From: Aerococcus urinaehominis
GTDB lineage: Bacteria > Bacillota > Bacilli > Lactobacillales > Aerococcaceae
DNA length: 64,000 nt
NCBI RefSeq assembly: GCF_001543245.1
Contig: NZ_CP014163.1
Location: forward strand, 1,160,387 to 1,224,386
Reading direction: 5' to 3'
Shown: one piece after another, positions 40,123 to 48,902 of the stretch
Position numbering within the stretch: the first letter of the stretch is position 1
Layout: every line of letters begins with the position of its first letter
Made by a program: the position numbers and the translations under genes
The notes under the pieces: generated by a model
Told to the model about the DNA's origin: nothing
Databases searched by the model: none
Seen by the model: only the letters and a program-made list of their open reading frames with translations

Positions 40123-41271
40123 ATGGAGCAGGAAAGAAAAGTTCGTCTATTACAAGATATCATTGCCATTGAATCAGTCAACAATCATGAGGAAGAGGTG
40201 GCCCGCTTCTTAAAAGATTTGTTTGACCAATATGAGATTACATCGGAATTAATCAGCTACCAGCCTGGACGGGCTAGCATTGTGGCTGAAATCAAGGGCC
40301 ACCAGCCGGGTCCTGTACTCGTCTTTGCTGGCCATACCGATGTGGTTGATCCTGGTAATCCGGACCAATGGACCTATCCACCTTTTGCAGGTGAGATCCA
40401 TGATGGTTACTTATATGGACGGGGTGCTTCGGATATGAAGGCTGGTACCCTCGCTCTGGCGATCGCCTTCTGTCAATTAAAGGCGCAAGCAGCGGATTTT
40501 AAGGGCACAGTGCGTTATATTGCTAATGTGGCTGAGGAAACCGATATGGCAGGTTCGCGCCAGCTCCAAGCCCTGGGCTACTTGGCTGATGTGGATGGGA
40601 TTGTAGTGGGGGAACCTTCTAATGAGGGCGCTTTTGTGGCCCATAAAGGCGCTATTGCTTTTGAAGTTTCTTCTCTAGGCAAGGCAGCCCATTCCTCAAC
40701 GCCAGATGCAGGAGTCAACGCTATTTACCAGTTAGCTGACTATATGTTAACGGTCCAATCCCGCTTTGAGGCCTATCAAGTACAACATGAAAATGATCTT
40801 TTGGGCCAAGCAACAACAGCCTTTACGGTTATTGAAGGGGGGAATCAAGGGAATACTATTCCGGACTATGCCGTGGTTAAGGGGTCGACACGACCTGTAC
40901 CAGAATTTAATAATGAGGCTTGTATTGCACTGTTTGAAGAAATTATTGCGGAGAAAAATGCAGTCAACCCAGGTGAGCTAAGGTTGGATATTAAGTTCTC
41001 GGCCCCACCGGTAATTAGTGATCCTCATTCACCCCTAGTAGAGGCTCTACAAGCAGTCAACGACCAAGCAGTCGCTGTTGGCACCATTGGTGGCTGTACG
41101 GATGCTTCCTTCTATACTCAGGGTCGTTTAGGGGAAATCGATATCTTGATTTACGGTCCTGGCTATACTAGCGAGGCCCATACGATTGATGAAAAGGTTT
41201 CTGTAGCGAGCTACTTAGACTTTATTGACAAGTACCAGAACTTGGCGCTTGCTTATTTAAATCGTAAATAA
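40123..41271 (+). CDS. M20-family metallopeptidase (ArgE/DapE type)
   Basis: This 382-residue cytosolic enzyme has metal ligand motifs GHTDVVDPG, GRGASDMKAG, ANVAEETDMAGS with the general-base Glu, and GEPSNEGAFVAHKG. The dimerisation domain has KAAHSSTPDAGVNA and the C-terminal metal His is in GPGYTSEAHTIDE. It hydrolyses N-acyl amino acids or dipeptides. Firmicutes homologues are often named succinyl-diaminopimelate desuccinylase, but no lysine-pathway genes adjoin it, so the substrate is uncertain. The start follows GAAGGGAG. Confidence 0.88.
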   Translation: MEQERKVRLLQDIIAIESVNNHEEEVARFLKDLFDQYEITSELISYQPGRASIVAEIKGHQPGPVLVFAGHTDVVDPGNPDQWTYPPFAGEIHDGYLYGRGASDMKAGTLALAIAFCQLKAQAADFKGTVRYIANVAEETDMAGSRQLQALGYLADVDGIVVGEPSNEGAFVAHKGAIAFEVSSLGKAAHSSTPDAGVNAIYQLADYMLTVQSRFEAYQVQHENDLLGQATTAFTVIEGGNQGNTIPDYAVVKGSTRPVPEFNNEACIALFEEIIAEKNAVNPGELRLDIKFSAPPVISDPHSPLVEALQAVNDQAVAVGTIGGCTDASFYTQGRLGEIDILIYGPGYTSEAHTIDEKVSVASYLDFIDKYQNLALAYLNRK

Positions 41272-41307
41272 GGCTAATCTAGATTATTTCAACTAGCAAT
41301 CTCCAAG

Positions 41308-41347
41308 AAAAAACTGACCACAAGTATTAACTGGTGGTCAGTTTTTT
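41308..41347. terminator. Bidirectional terminator between M20 peptidase and LytTR regulator genes
   Basis: AAAAAACTGACCAC pairs with GTGGTCAGTTTTTT, flanked by A and T runs. Confidence 0.9.
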
Positions 41348-41365
41348 AATACGCTAATTATTTAG

Positions 41366-42115
41366 CTAGCTTTTCTGATAGTCCGTTAATGCTTTGACGA
41401 CTGCCTTAACGCGATTACGCGAAAGTGGGATTTTATCACCATTTTGGAAAAGGACTAGCTTTTCTTTGTGATCAATGAGTTTGATATTTTCAATATTTGC
41501 CAAGTATGACCGGTGGGTACGAATAAACTGCGGATAGTTTTCTTCAATATTAGCTAGGGTGTCATAGAAATCGATCTGGTCACTAGTGCCAACTAGGCGG
41601 ATACGATGGGCTGGCAGGGTTTCAAAATAGTTAATTTCAGGACTCGCAAAAAGGCGGGTGTGGGTACCAATCGCAACAACAAAAGGCTCAAAACTGCTGG
41701 CTGATTCAATAAAACGCTCAGCCGCCGAGTTGAGACAAGCAATTACTTGTTGGCGCATGGCATCGTCCGCTTGGTCCTTCATGATATAGTCCATGGCTTC
41801 TAAGTGGTATTTCATAGTAAAAGGAAGATAATTTTCAAATGCCGTTACGAAGGCAATTTTGCACAGGGGTTGCCTCTCCCTGAGTTGACGGGCAAGTTCC
41901 AGCCCGTTCATTTGGTCACCTAACTCGATATCAAGAAAATAAAGACAGTTATGGTCTTTGCCTTTTTCCATTGCTTGCGCTAGTACTTGGTAGCTATCTT
42001 GGCTGACCATGTCTAATTTTGCTGGGATATCTGCCATCAGCAGATAATTTTCTACCATTTTTTGTATTCTATCCCTTTGAAAGTCATTGTCTTCACAAAT
42101 AATGATATCGAACAT
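41366..42115 (-). CDS. LytTR-family response regulator (AgrA-like)
   Basis: This 249-residue protein has a receiver domain with acidic Glu8/Asp9 (ICEDND), phospho-acceptor Asp62 (YFLDIELGDQMNG) and a conserved Thr/Lys region. A LytTR DNA-binding domain (about 145-245) follows, with EINYFETLPAHRIRLVG, THRSYLANIENI and KIPLSRNRVKAV. No kinase gene is adjacent; the AgrC-like kinase gene at 37410-38732 is the nearest candidate partner. It is divergent from a sortase-anchored surface protein gene, a natural target, though I see no clear paired LytTR repeat in the 175-bp gap. Confidence 0.9.
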   Translation of the reverse strand: MFDIIICEDNDFQRDRIQKMVENYLLMADIPAKLDMVSQDSYQVLAQAMEKGKDHNCLYFLDIELGDQMNGLELARQLRERQPLCKIAFVTAFENYLPFTMKYHLEAMDYIMKDQADDAMRQQVIACLNSAAERFIESASSFEPFVVAIGTHTRLFASPEINYFETLPAHRIRLVGTSDQIDFYDTLANIEENYPQFIRTHRSYLANIENIKLIDHKEKLVLFQNGDKIPLSRNRVKAVVKALTDYQKS

Positions 42116-42290
42116 AAGCGTCCTCCTCTATAAAACTTATAGTCTATTTTACCATGAAATGAACTTTTTTCACCTGAAAAACTGGTCAATTCTACCAATG
42201 AGGTGTAAAAAAAGTCTCTTTAGGAGTGGTTGCCATTTTAGTCTTTTTTAAGTGCTAAAATAAGCATTATTTAATTGGGAGGATAAAGTC

Positions 42291-43820
42291 ATGAAGTGTA
42301 AACATTTGTTAGCTAGTTTCCTAGCCCTATTGATGCTAGGTCAGCCTTTATTAGGGATGACTAGCGTCATGGCTAGCGAGACAAGTGAAGTAAGCAATGA
42401 ATCTAGCCTAGATCAAAATCCAGAGCTTGAAGAGACTATCCAAGTTGATAATGGTGGGGCTGATAATGGTCAGGAAGAGACTAACCGGGCGGGCTCCAGC
42501 CAAGCAAGTCAGCCAACTAACCCGCAAGCAGAGGCGTCTAGTCAGTCGCACGCATCATCAGCTAGCTCATCAAGCGCATCAAGTTCAGCCAGCAAAGCGT
42601 CAAGTCAGTCATCATCAGCATCTAGTAAGGCCGAAGATAAACTACTAGATGGTCAAGATATTTTGTTGGTGATTGATGATGAGTTATTTTCAGGGAATAG
42701 TGAAGAAGCTAGGTTAATGTCTCAACAATCTAAGGAAATTGTTAACCATCTGACTAGCAACATGTCTGACCAAAATCGGATGATGGTAGCCTATACTTTT
42801 TATAACTATGGGACTGATCATTGTGTCATAGTACCTACTTATGCTGACATTGACAACAATTCTCCAGCAGCAGTTCAAAAAGAGTTGGATATGCTTTGGC
42901 AAGATAATAGAAGTCATGCAAAAAATCAGTCCCCGATTGATCAATACCGTCAGTTAAGCAATCATTCCAAGAACCTGCAGGTTATCTTACTAACTAGAGG
43001 AAATACTCGTACTGGGTTAATAAACCCTTACCTAAATTTCAGCAAAAACGCCAATATTAAGGGTGTTGAAACAGATGTTACCGCGGTGCAATTTGCCGTT
43101 AGAGGTAAAGACAAGCAGGGCGATGATAATTTTGACAAGAATATTTCAGCTGTCTATAAAAACTATGTCAACCAAGGTGTTGAGCCCGTGGTGATTGACC
43201 CTTACCAATACGCTAGCCAGCGCGAGGGTTATTTACAAGCTATCTTGTCAGACGTTTATGGCAGTGACTTCACAATTACAGCAGGGGCTCAGTCAACTAA
43301 CAAGAAAAAAGAGTCTGGTAGCAGCACTAAACAGTCAGGCCAAGACCAAACATCTCAAGGGTCTGGGGAAAGCCAAGATAATCCAGCTGGGCACCAAGAT
43401 GAAGGTGACGAATCATCAACAAATGATGAAAATAGTCAAGCCAGCGGGGACCAATCTAATGATGGGGGTAGCTTCATAGACAAGCTTATCTTTGAAGATA
43501 ACTCAGAAACGACCACGAATAACCAGGATAAGAAATCATGGTTCTTCTATGACGATGATTCAACGACTAACAATAGTTTCGGTGACCGTATTTACAACTT
43601 TATCACTGAACCAGTTGAAGATGAGAGCCAGGGAAATTCAGGTGGGTCTAGCTACTATAAGACGGATAATAGACACCCTAATAAGAAAAATGATGACAGT
43701 TTACCGCATACAGGTACCAGACGGGTACGTAAAGAGGTCTACATTGTCGCTATTATCCTGCTTGCAGGTGGCGGCTACTTGATTTATCGCAAAAAGGCAG
43801 GTAAAGCTGACCAAGAATAA
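42291..43820 (+). CDS. LPHTG-anchored surface protein with degenerate von Willebrand A-like domain
   Basis: This 509-residue protein has a signal peptide (about 1-28), then a low-complexity Ser/Ala/Gln-rich spacer (about 50-120). A vWA-like domain follows (about 125-325) starting DILLVIDDELFSGNS and containing RMMVAYTFYN and LQVILLTRG strands. The DxSxS metal site of true vWA domains is replaced by DDELFSG, so metal binding is doubtful. A long acidic Ser/Asp/Asn-rich linker leads to LPHTG, a TM segment and YRKKAGKADQE. It should be sortase-anchored. The start follows GGGAGG. It is divergent from the LytTR regulator gene. Confidence 0.78.
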   Translation: MKCKHLLASFLALLMLGQPLLGMTSVMASETSEVSNESSLDQNPELEETIQVDNGGADNGQEETNRAGSSQASQPTNPQAEASSQSHASSASSSSASSSASKASSQSSSASSKAEDKLLDGQDILLVIDDELFSGNSEEARLMSQQSKEIVNHLTSNMSDQNRMMVAYTFYNYGTDHCVIVPTYADIDNNSPAAVQKELDMLWQDNRSHAKNQSPIDQYRQLSNHSKNLQVILLTRGNTRTGLINPYLNFSKNANIKGVETDVTAVQFAVRGKDKQGDDNFDKNISAVYKNYVNQGVEPVVIDPYQYASQREGYLQAILSDVYGSDFTITAGAQSTNKKKESGSSTKQSGQDQTSQGSGESQDNPAGHQDEGDESSTNDENSQASGDQSNDGGSFIDKLIFEDNSETTTNNQDKKSWFFYDDDSTTNNSFGDRIYNFITEPVEDESQGNSGGSSYYKTDNRHPNKKNDDSLPHTGTRRVRKEVYIVAIILLAGGGYLIYRKKAGKADQE

Positions 43821-43824
43821 TACT

Positions 43825-43850
43825 AAAAGCCGGCAAACGCCGGCTTTATT
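43825..43850 (+). terminator. Terminator after LPHTG gene
   Basis: AAAGCCGGC pairs with GCCGGCTTT around AAAC. The T tract is short, so readthrough to the lipoprotein gene 26 bp on is possible. Confidence 0.7.
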
Positions 43851-43875
43851 TATAGTATAGAGAGGATATAAGCTA

Positions 43876-45144
43876 ATGAAAATAAAAATTTTTCTAGTCC
43901 TGTTAACAGCCAGCCTGCTAGCAGCTTGCGGGGACTCAGGCCAAGGGACAGGCCTAACAGACCAGGAGGGAAATACGATACAGGTAGGCGATAGCTTCTT
44001 GGCTCTAGCTGAAGATTTAAATGTGCAACAGGCCGATCAGATGGCAGCTGAATTAGCGGTTAACGATATCCCTGACCACCACCGTTATGTAGTGACCCGA
44101 CAAAAAATGGCTGATTTACTAGTAGATATTGATACCTCTATTCCGGTTTACTCATCGGCTAGTTTGACGATTGAAGAGGTAGGTCAGGAATTAAATGTTG
44201 AAGTGGTTAATCCGGAAAACTTTACCATGGTGGACGAAACGACCTTTGAGAGTGCTGTTTTAAATACCGGCATTGATAATATGACGGTTAGGGTAGCGGC
44301 ACCTAGCCCGGTAACGGGTGAGGGCGGTCTAGCTGGCTTTTATGTGATTTTAGAAAATCTAGGACTGGGCAATCCCGAGGCCTATCAAATGACTAATGAC
44401 CAATTACTCTTATCCAGTCGTCTAGGGGAGTCGACCTCCTATGCATTAATTGATTTAAATCGTTTCTTTGCACAATTACGCCTAGCAATTAACCAGGCCC
44501 TAGCTCAAAACCCAGATTTTAACGATAATGACCTTCAGAGGATTCTATCTGACTGGTCTACAGACTATGGTTTCCGCTTTAAAGCTGATGACCGGACGGC
44601 CATTTTGAGTTATTTACGCAAGTATGTCGACCTATCGCCTGAATTAGAGGTATCAGATGAACAGTTAGAGAATTTTATCAATGACCATCCTGCCAGCCAC
44701 TCTGATGATGACCAAGGACGTGATACTGGAACAGCGGCTAGTCAGCACTTTGTCTACCAATTGAGGGATGATGAGCTAGCAGTTATGGGTTATATGATGC
44801 GGTTATTGGCTGATGATCCGGAAGCTAGATTTAAATTATCAAAAATGATTAACGATGGGGTAGTGGGATTCTCCTATTGGGAGGAAAAAGCTTATTACGA
44901 AATTGGCAATCTTAATGTCTATAATACTTTTCCAATCAAAGTAACAGGTGACCAGGTGATTACCGATCGATTTACGGATCCAGGTAAGCAACACTTGTCC
45001 ACTGCTGAAGCAATCCAGGAGCCTTTTGAAAACCCTGAATCAATGAAAATTTATAGCTATGCAGATTTAGTAGCCTTTGCTGATCGTACCGGGCTAACCA
45101 GAGAGGATATTCAAATTTTCATCAATAATAGTCAGGGTAACTAA
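43876..45144 (+). CDS. DUF1002 (YpuA-like) lipoprotein
   Basis: This 422-residue lipoprotein has lipobox LAAC (Cys near residue 18). The N-terminal half matches the DUF1002 pattern of B. subtilis YpuA: GDSFLALAEDLNVQQADQM, PVYSSASLTIEEVGQELNVEVVNPENFTMVDE, and VAAPSPVTGEGGLAGFYVILE. The C-terminal half (about 170-422) is not recognised and is rich in Asp, Gln and Leu. It would be anchored to the outer face of the membrane. Function is unknown in the whole family. It follows the LPHTG protein closely and may share its transcript. Confidence 0.75.
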   Translation: MKIKIFLVLLTASLLAACGDSGQGTGLTDQEGNTIQVGDSFLALAEDLNVQQADQMAAELAVNDIPDHHRYVVTRQKMADLLVDIDTSIPVYSSASLTIEEVGQELNVEVVNPENFTMVDETTFESAVLNTGIDNMTVRVAAPSPVTGEGGLAGFYVILENLGLGNPEAYQMTNDQLLLSSRLGESTSYALIDLNRFFAQLRLAINQALAQNPDFNDNDLQRILSDWSTDYGFRFKADDRTAILSYLRKYVDLSPELEVSDEQLENFINDHPASHSDDDQGRDTGTAASQHFVYQLRDDELAVMGYMMRLLADDPEARFKLSKMINDGVVGFSYWEEKAYYEIGNLNVYNTFPIKVTGDQVITDRFTDPGKQHLSTAEAIQEPFENPESMKIYSYADLVAFADRTGLTREDIQIFINNSQGN

Positions 45145-45185
45145 ATTAAAAAAGGGCCTACTTTAGATATCGCTGCTTCTTCAAC

Positions 45186-45214
45186 TTGTGAGTCAAATCA
45201 CGGTTAGTTATAAT
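45186..45214 (+). promoter_or_regulatory. Promoter of the SEC-C protein gene
   Basis: TTGTGA (45186-45191), a 17-bp spacer and TATAAT (45209-45214). Confidence 0.65.
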
Positions 45215-45257
45215 AGATGAATACTAAAAGATTAGCAGATAAAGAGGAGATGATGGG

Positions 45258-46583
45258 ATGAGCCAGCAGGAGATATTTGAGCTTTATAATTCAGCTGATC
45301 AATTGGATAAAGAGCGGGTAGTTGATACTGAATGGGCTGCTTTACTGAACCAGTATGTGCTGGCAGCTATCAACCTCTATGATGTGATAAAAGTAGCTGA
45401 CTTAATTGGCAGCTATAACGACCATCATGACAGCTTATTAAGTGTCTCGACTTTTAAACAGGCTATTCTGCCCTTTATTTTGCAAGAAAAGAATTATTTC
45501 TTTTTTGAGGACAAGCTGGCCCATATCTATTACTTAGACCTGCCACAACTTATTGATCGGGTAATAGCTAGTCAGCAGGCCTATCCGCCTTACCGCCCCA
45601 GCTTAGCTGAATTTTTAAACTACCAAGATGAGACTTATAGTGATAATCCCCACCAAAATCGGCTGGTGACCTTTCTTAACCAGGACCAAGGCCTGGCCAG
45701 GGTTGATGCTAAGAAATTAGCCCGCTTGGTCCAGTCTGATATTATTGCTAGGGAGCCAGTTGAGGAATCGCTTTCTATGCTGGAGGTAGCTGGTTGTGAT
45801 TTTAGTCAGGGCCAAGCCCTGAGTCAGTTTTCTGATATTTACCGTGATTTAGTTGACTTTGAACGGCGCTTTTACTGGCATGGCCAGCGTCTAAATGATA
45901 TTAAGGCCAATCAAGTTGAGGTAACGACTGAAGGGGTTGGACCTAGCCAATTAGAGACCAGCGATCCCTGTCCGTGTGGATCGGGAGCGACCTTTATGCA
46001 GTGCTGTTTGCCTAATATGTTTAACCAAACAGCTCTGTTACCTGAATCGGATATCTATCTCTTCTATGCCATGTGGTTAAAACTGATAGCTTGGATTAAT
46101 GACCACCACCATATTGTTGACGCTAGCCGTCAACAAATCTTGACCAAGGTGGGCCAGGACCGCCATGTTTACCAAATTCGCCAGTTTATGTGGGCCCATC
46201 CTGAGCTTATTTTGGACTACCTAGCTAGTGGTGAAGTTCAGGACCAGGAAAATCGCGATATTCTCCAGTCTTGGTATGATCACCACCTGCCAGGACATTT
46301 CTATCTAGGTCGCTATAGTGAGCGGGCTGCCCTCTTTATGGGACGTGACCACCAAGGCCAGGACCGTATTTTTGCTGTTCGTAATAATGGCGATAATTTA
46401 GGTGGTTTTGTGGGTCCGGCGCCCCTATTAGTAGGAACGGTCTTGCTACCCTTTAAAGGAGAGATTATTTACGATTCAATTATTGGCCATCCCGACCAAC
46501 CTGGCCAAGATCGTGCCCCAGGCTATGATTTAAATCAGTTTGAGTGTTTGCTAGCGCAAGGCATTATAACTCATTTTAATTAA
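45258..46583 (+). CDS. SEC-C motif protein of unknown function
   Basis: This 441-residue cytosolic protein has a zinc-binding SEC-C motif SDPCPCGSGATFMQCC near its middle (about 235-250), similar to the C-terminal finger of SecA. The flanking alpha-helical N-terminal half and the C-terminal half (HLPGHFYLGRYSERAALFMG, GGFVGPAPLLVGTVLLPFKGEIIYDSI) look like a domain found in other stand-alone SEC-C proteins of Firmicutes. Function is unknown. A hydrolase and a LysR regulator gene follow in the same direction. Confidence 0.75.
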   Translation: MSQQEIFELYNSADQLDKERVVDTEWAALLNQYVLAAINLYDVIKVADLIGSYNDHHDSLLSVSTFKQAILPFILQEKNYFFFEDKLAHIYYLDLPQLIDRVIASQQAYPPYRPSLAEFLNYQDETYSDNPHQNRLVTFLNQDQGLARVDAKKLARLVQSDIIAREPVEESLSMLEVAGCDFSQGQALSQFSDIYRDLVDFERRFYWHGQRLNDIKANQVEVTTEGVGPSQLETSDPCPCGSGATFMQCCLPNMFNQTALLPESDIYLFYAMWLKLIAWINDHHHIVDASRQQILTKVGQDRHVYQIRQFMWAHPELILDYLASGEVQDQENRDILQSWYDHHLPGHFYLGRYSERAALFMGRDHQGQDRIFAVRNNGDNLGGFVGPAPLLVGTVLLPFKGEIIYDSIIGHPDQPGQDRAPGYDLNQFECLLAQGIITHFN

Positions 46584-46616
46584 TATTTTACTCCGAGCTG
46601 AAAGAGGGCCTTTAAA

Positions 46617-47396
46617 ATGAAATCTTGTGATCGGGCGGGCTATATCTCTCGTCCTGATGGGAGTCAAATTTATTTTCGCCAGGTCGGCCAGGGAGCCCCG
46701 CTCGTCTTCCTTCATGGTAACGGTGGCTCTAGCCGCTATTTTAAACACCAAGTTGACACACTTAGTCGCTATTACCAGCTGATTTTTATGGATAGCCGCG
46801 GTCAAGGTCGGTCAACCAACCAGCAAGACTATTTAGATTTTAATTTGATGGCCGATGATCTGGCTGCCTTGTTAGATTATTTAGCTGTGAAGCAGGTCTT
46901 GCTGGTTGGCTTTTCTGATGGCGCTAATCTAGCCTTGATGTTTAGCTACCGCTATCCTAGTCGAGTTCGCGGTCAGGTGCTTAATGCGGGTAATTTAAAA
47001 TTTGCTGGTTTAAAGTGGTTAGATCAGGCCCTAGTTGCTTTGGAAGTTGGTCTTTTTAGGGTCTTGGCAAGTTTTAGCACTTGGGCAGCGGCTAACTTTG
47101 AGGTGAGTAAACTGATGACCAGAGACCTACCGCTATCCTGGGCGGATTTGACTGAAATCCGTGTACCAAGTCTAGTTTTGATTGGGTCACGTGATGTGGT
47201 GACCTATCGCCATGCCTTGGCAATGACTAGGTTTTTAGATCAGGGTTATTTGCTAGCGGTTTCAGGACAGGGTCATCATTTTGCCCAAAAACAGGCCGAT
47301 TTATTTAATGGCTTGGTATTAAAATTTTTTAAGAGAACTGTTGATGAATGCGGGTCCCAGTCCAGTGACCAGCGTGGCTCGTTCATATATAAATAA
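46617..47396 (+). CDS. Alpha/beta hydrolase
   Basis: This 259-residue protein has an oxyanion-hole motif FLHGNGGSS, DSRGQGRSTN, nucleophile elbow VGFSDGAN and the C-terminal acid and His regions IGSRDVVTYRHA and SGQGHHFAQKQ. It is cytosolic and of the 3-oxoadipate enol-lactonase-like or esterase type. The LysR gene starts 14 bp after its stop, so they are probably one transcript. Substrate unknown. Confidence 0.88.
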   Translation: MKSCDRAGYISRPDGSQIYFRQVGQGAPLVFLHGNGGSSRYFKHQVDTLSRYYQLIFMDSRGQGRSTNQQDYLDFNLMADDLAALLDYLAVKQVLLVGFSDGANLALMFSYRYPSRVRGQVLNAGNLKFAGLKWLDQALVALEVGLFRVLASFSTWAAANFEVSKLMTRDLPLSWADLTEIRVPSLVLIGSRDVVTYRHALAMTRFLDQGYLLAVSGQGHHFAQKQADLFNGLVLKFFKRTVDECGSQSSDQRGSFIYK

Positions 47397-47410
47397 GGAG
47401 GGTAATAGAC

Positions 47411-48322
47411 ATGCGGATAGAAGATTTAGCTTATTTTAGAAAAATGGCCGAGGTAGGTTCTATTACCCAGGCGGCTCAGGCACTTTTTATTTCCCAGCCA
47501 TCCTTGTCTAATGCGATGCAGAAGTTAGAAGAGGAGCTAGGCTTGACCCTCTTTATTCGTAGTCAAAAGGGGATTAGTCTGACAGAGACTGGTGAAGAGT
47601 TCCTCCAGTATGCCAACCAGGTTTTAGAGCAGTTTGACCTACTGCAGCGTCGTTATTCTGGCCAAGCCCACCGCCAGCAAATTTTTAAAGTAGCCACCCA
47701 CCACTATGCCTTTGTGGTTGATGCCTTTGCTCGCTTACTGAAGCGTTATGAGGATACAGACTACCAGGCCTCTTTGTGGGAGCTGAGAACCTGGGAGGTT
47801 CTAGATGAAGTAATTAATCTCAAAAGTGAAATTGGGGTCATTTACCGGTCCAACTATAATCAACGGATTATTGATAAGGCCTTAAAGGATAATAATCTAA
47901 GCTTTCACAGCCTGATTAAAACCCGGCCCCATGTCTTTATCTACCGCGACCATCCCTTGGCTAATCAAGCTCAAGTAACTTTTGAGGATTTAGCGGCTTA
48001 CCCGCGTTTGAATTTTGAACAGGGCCAGCACAACTCTTTTTATTATTGGGAAGAGGTTCATGCTGAGTATGATAGTCCAAAAACCATTACCGTTTCCGAT
48101 CGGGCCACCATTTTTAACCTGATGATTGGTCTCAATGGCTACACCATTTCTTCTGGTATTATCAATGAAGACCTCAATGGGCCCAATATTATCGCCGTGC
48201 CTTTAGTGTCAGATGAAGTGATTGAAATTGGCTATATTACTAACAATTTCCATCAGCTTAATCCGATTGCCGAAGAATTTATTGATATTTTGATTGCCTG
48301 CGTCAATGGTGATGTTAACTAG
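47411..48322 (+). CDS. LysR-family transcriptional regulator
   Basis: This 303-residue protein has the LysR winged helix (MRIEDLAYFRKMAEVGSITQAAQALFISQPSLSNAMQKLEEELGLTLFIRS, about 1-55) and a C-terminal periplasmic-binding-like effector domain. A good RBS (AAGGAGGG) precedes the ATG. Such proteins commonly regulate a nearby gene; the hydrolase or rhodanese genes are candidates. A link to the Met-box near 49937 is possible, since Met-box regulators of this order are LysR proteins, but nothing in the sequence proves it. Confidence 0.9.
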   Translation: MRIEDLAYFRKMAEVGSITQAAQALFISQPSLSNAMQKLEEELGLTLFIRSQKGISLTETGEEFLQYANQVLEQFDLLQRRYSGQAHRQQIFKVATHHYAFVVDAFARLLKRYEDTDYQASLWELRTWEVLDEVINLKSEIGVIYRSNYNQRIIDKALKDNNLSFHSLIKTRPHVFIYRDHPLANQAQVTFEDLAAYPRLNFEQGQHNSFYYWEEVHAEYDSPKTITVSDRATIFNLMIGLNGYTISSGIINEDLNGPNIIAVPLVSDEVIEIGYITNNFHQLNPIAEEFIDILIACVNGDVN

Positions 48323-48360
48323 TAAAGCAAGCCCTACTTCTAACAAGCTAAAAATAAAAG

Positions 48361-48420
48361 GGCTGGGATTATCGTCCCAGCCTCTAAGATTCCTATGACC
48401 AGATTAGATATCTGGTTTTT
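48361..48420 (+). terminator. Two tandem hairpins after the LysR gene
   Basis: GGCTGGGA/TCCCAGCC (48361-48382) lacks a T tract. CCAGAT/ATCTGG (48399-48415) is followed by TTTTT and acts as terminator. Confidence 0.7.
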
Positions 48421-48727
48421 ATTTTGAGCTGCTTTCCATTGGTCCTGGATAGGCAGGAGAGCCTTCCGAAACATTGGTCACATTGTAGCCATGTTGGCTA
48501 AGGATTTGGCAAGCTTCTTTAGATTTAATCGATTTTTGACAGATGATGTAGTAGTGTTGGTCTTTATCAAACTGGTCCAAGCTATCAGGGATTTGTGATA
48601 GGGGAATATGAATTGCCCCAGGCACATGTCCTTCATCGTAGAGTTCTTTGGTACGCACATCGACAATATTGATGTCCGCTTGACTAGTAACTAATTGATA
48701 AAGTTCTTGTGGGCTAATTTCCTTCAT
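48419..48727 (-). CDS. Rhodanese-domain protein
   Basis: This 102-residue single-domain protein has NIVDVRTKELYDEGHVPGAIHIPLSQI and the active-site loop CQKSIKSK with the persulfide-forming Cys near residue 69. It would move sulfur in the cytosol. AGGAGG precedes the start. It is a single gene. Confidence 0.92.
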   Translation of the reverse strand: MKEISPQELYQLVTSQADINIVDVRTKELYDEGHVPGAIHIPLSQIPDSLDQFDKDQHYYIICQKSIKSKEACQILSQHGYNVTNVSEGSPAYPGPMESSSK

Positions 48728-48902
48728 AAATAGAACCTCCTAGGCTTATTATTGTTATTATTTCCATTTTAAATAAAGCCTAATCGAAAGACTATTTTTT
48801 TGCTTGAAAGCGCATGCTTTGGTAAAGTTAATTTGTAGGGTAGCGTTAGTAAGTTTTTGTTGATTCTACTAGCTTAAATCTCGAGAGATAGAAGGGAATA
48901 CT

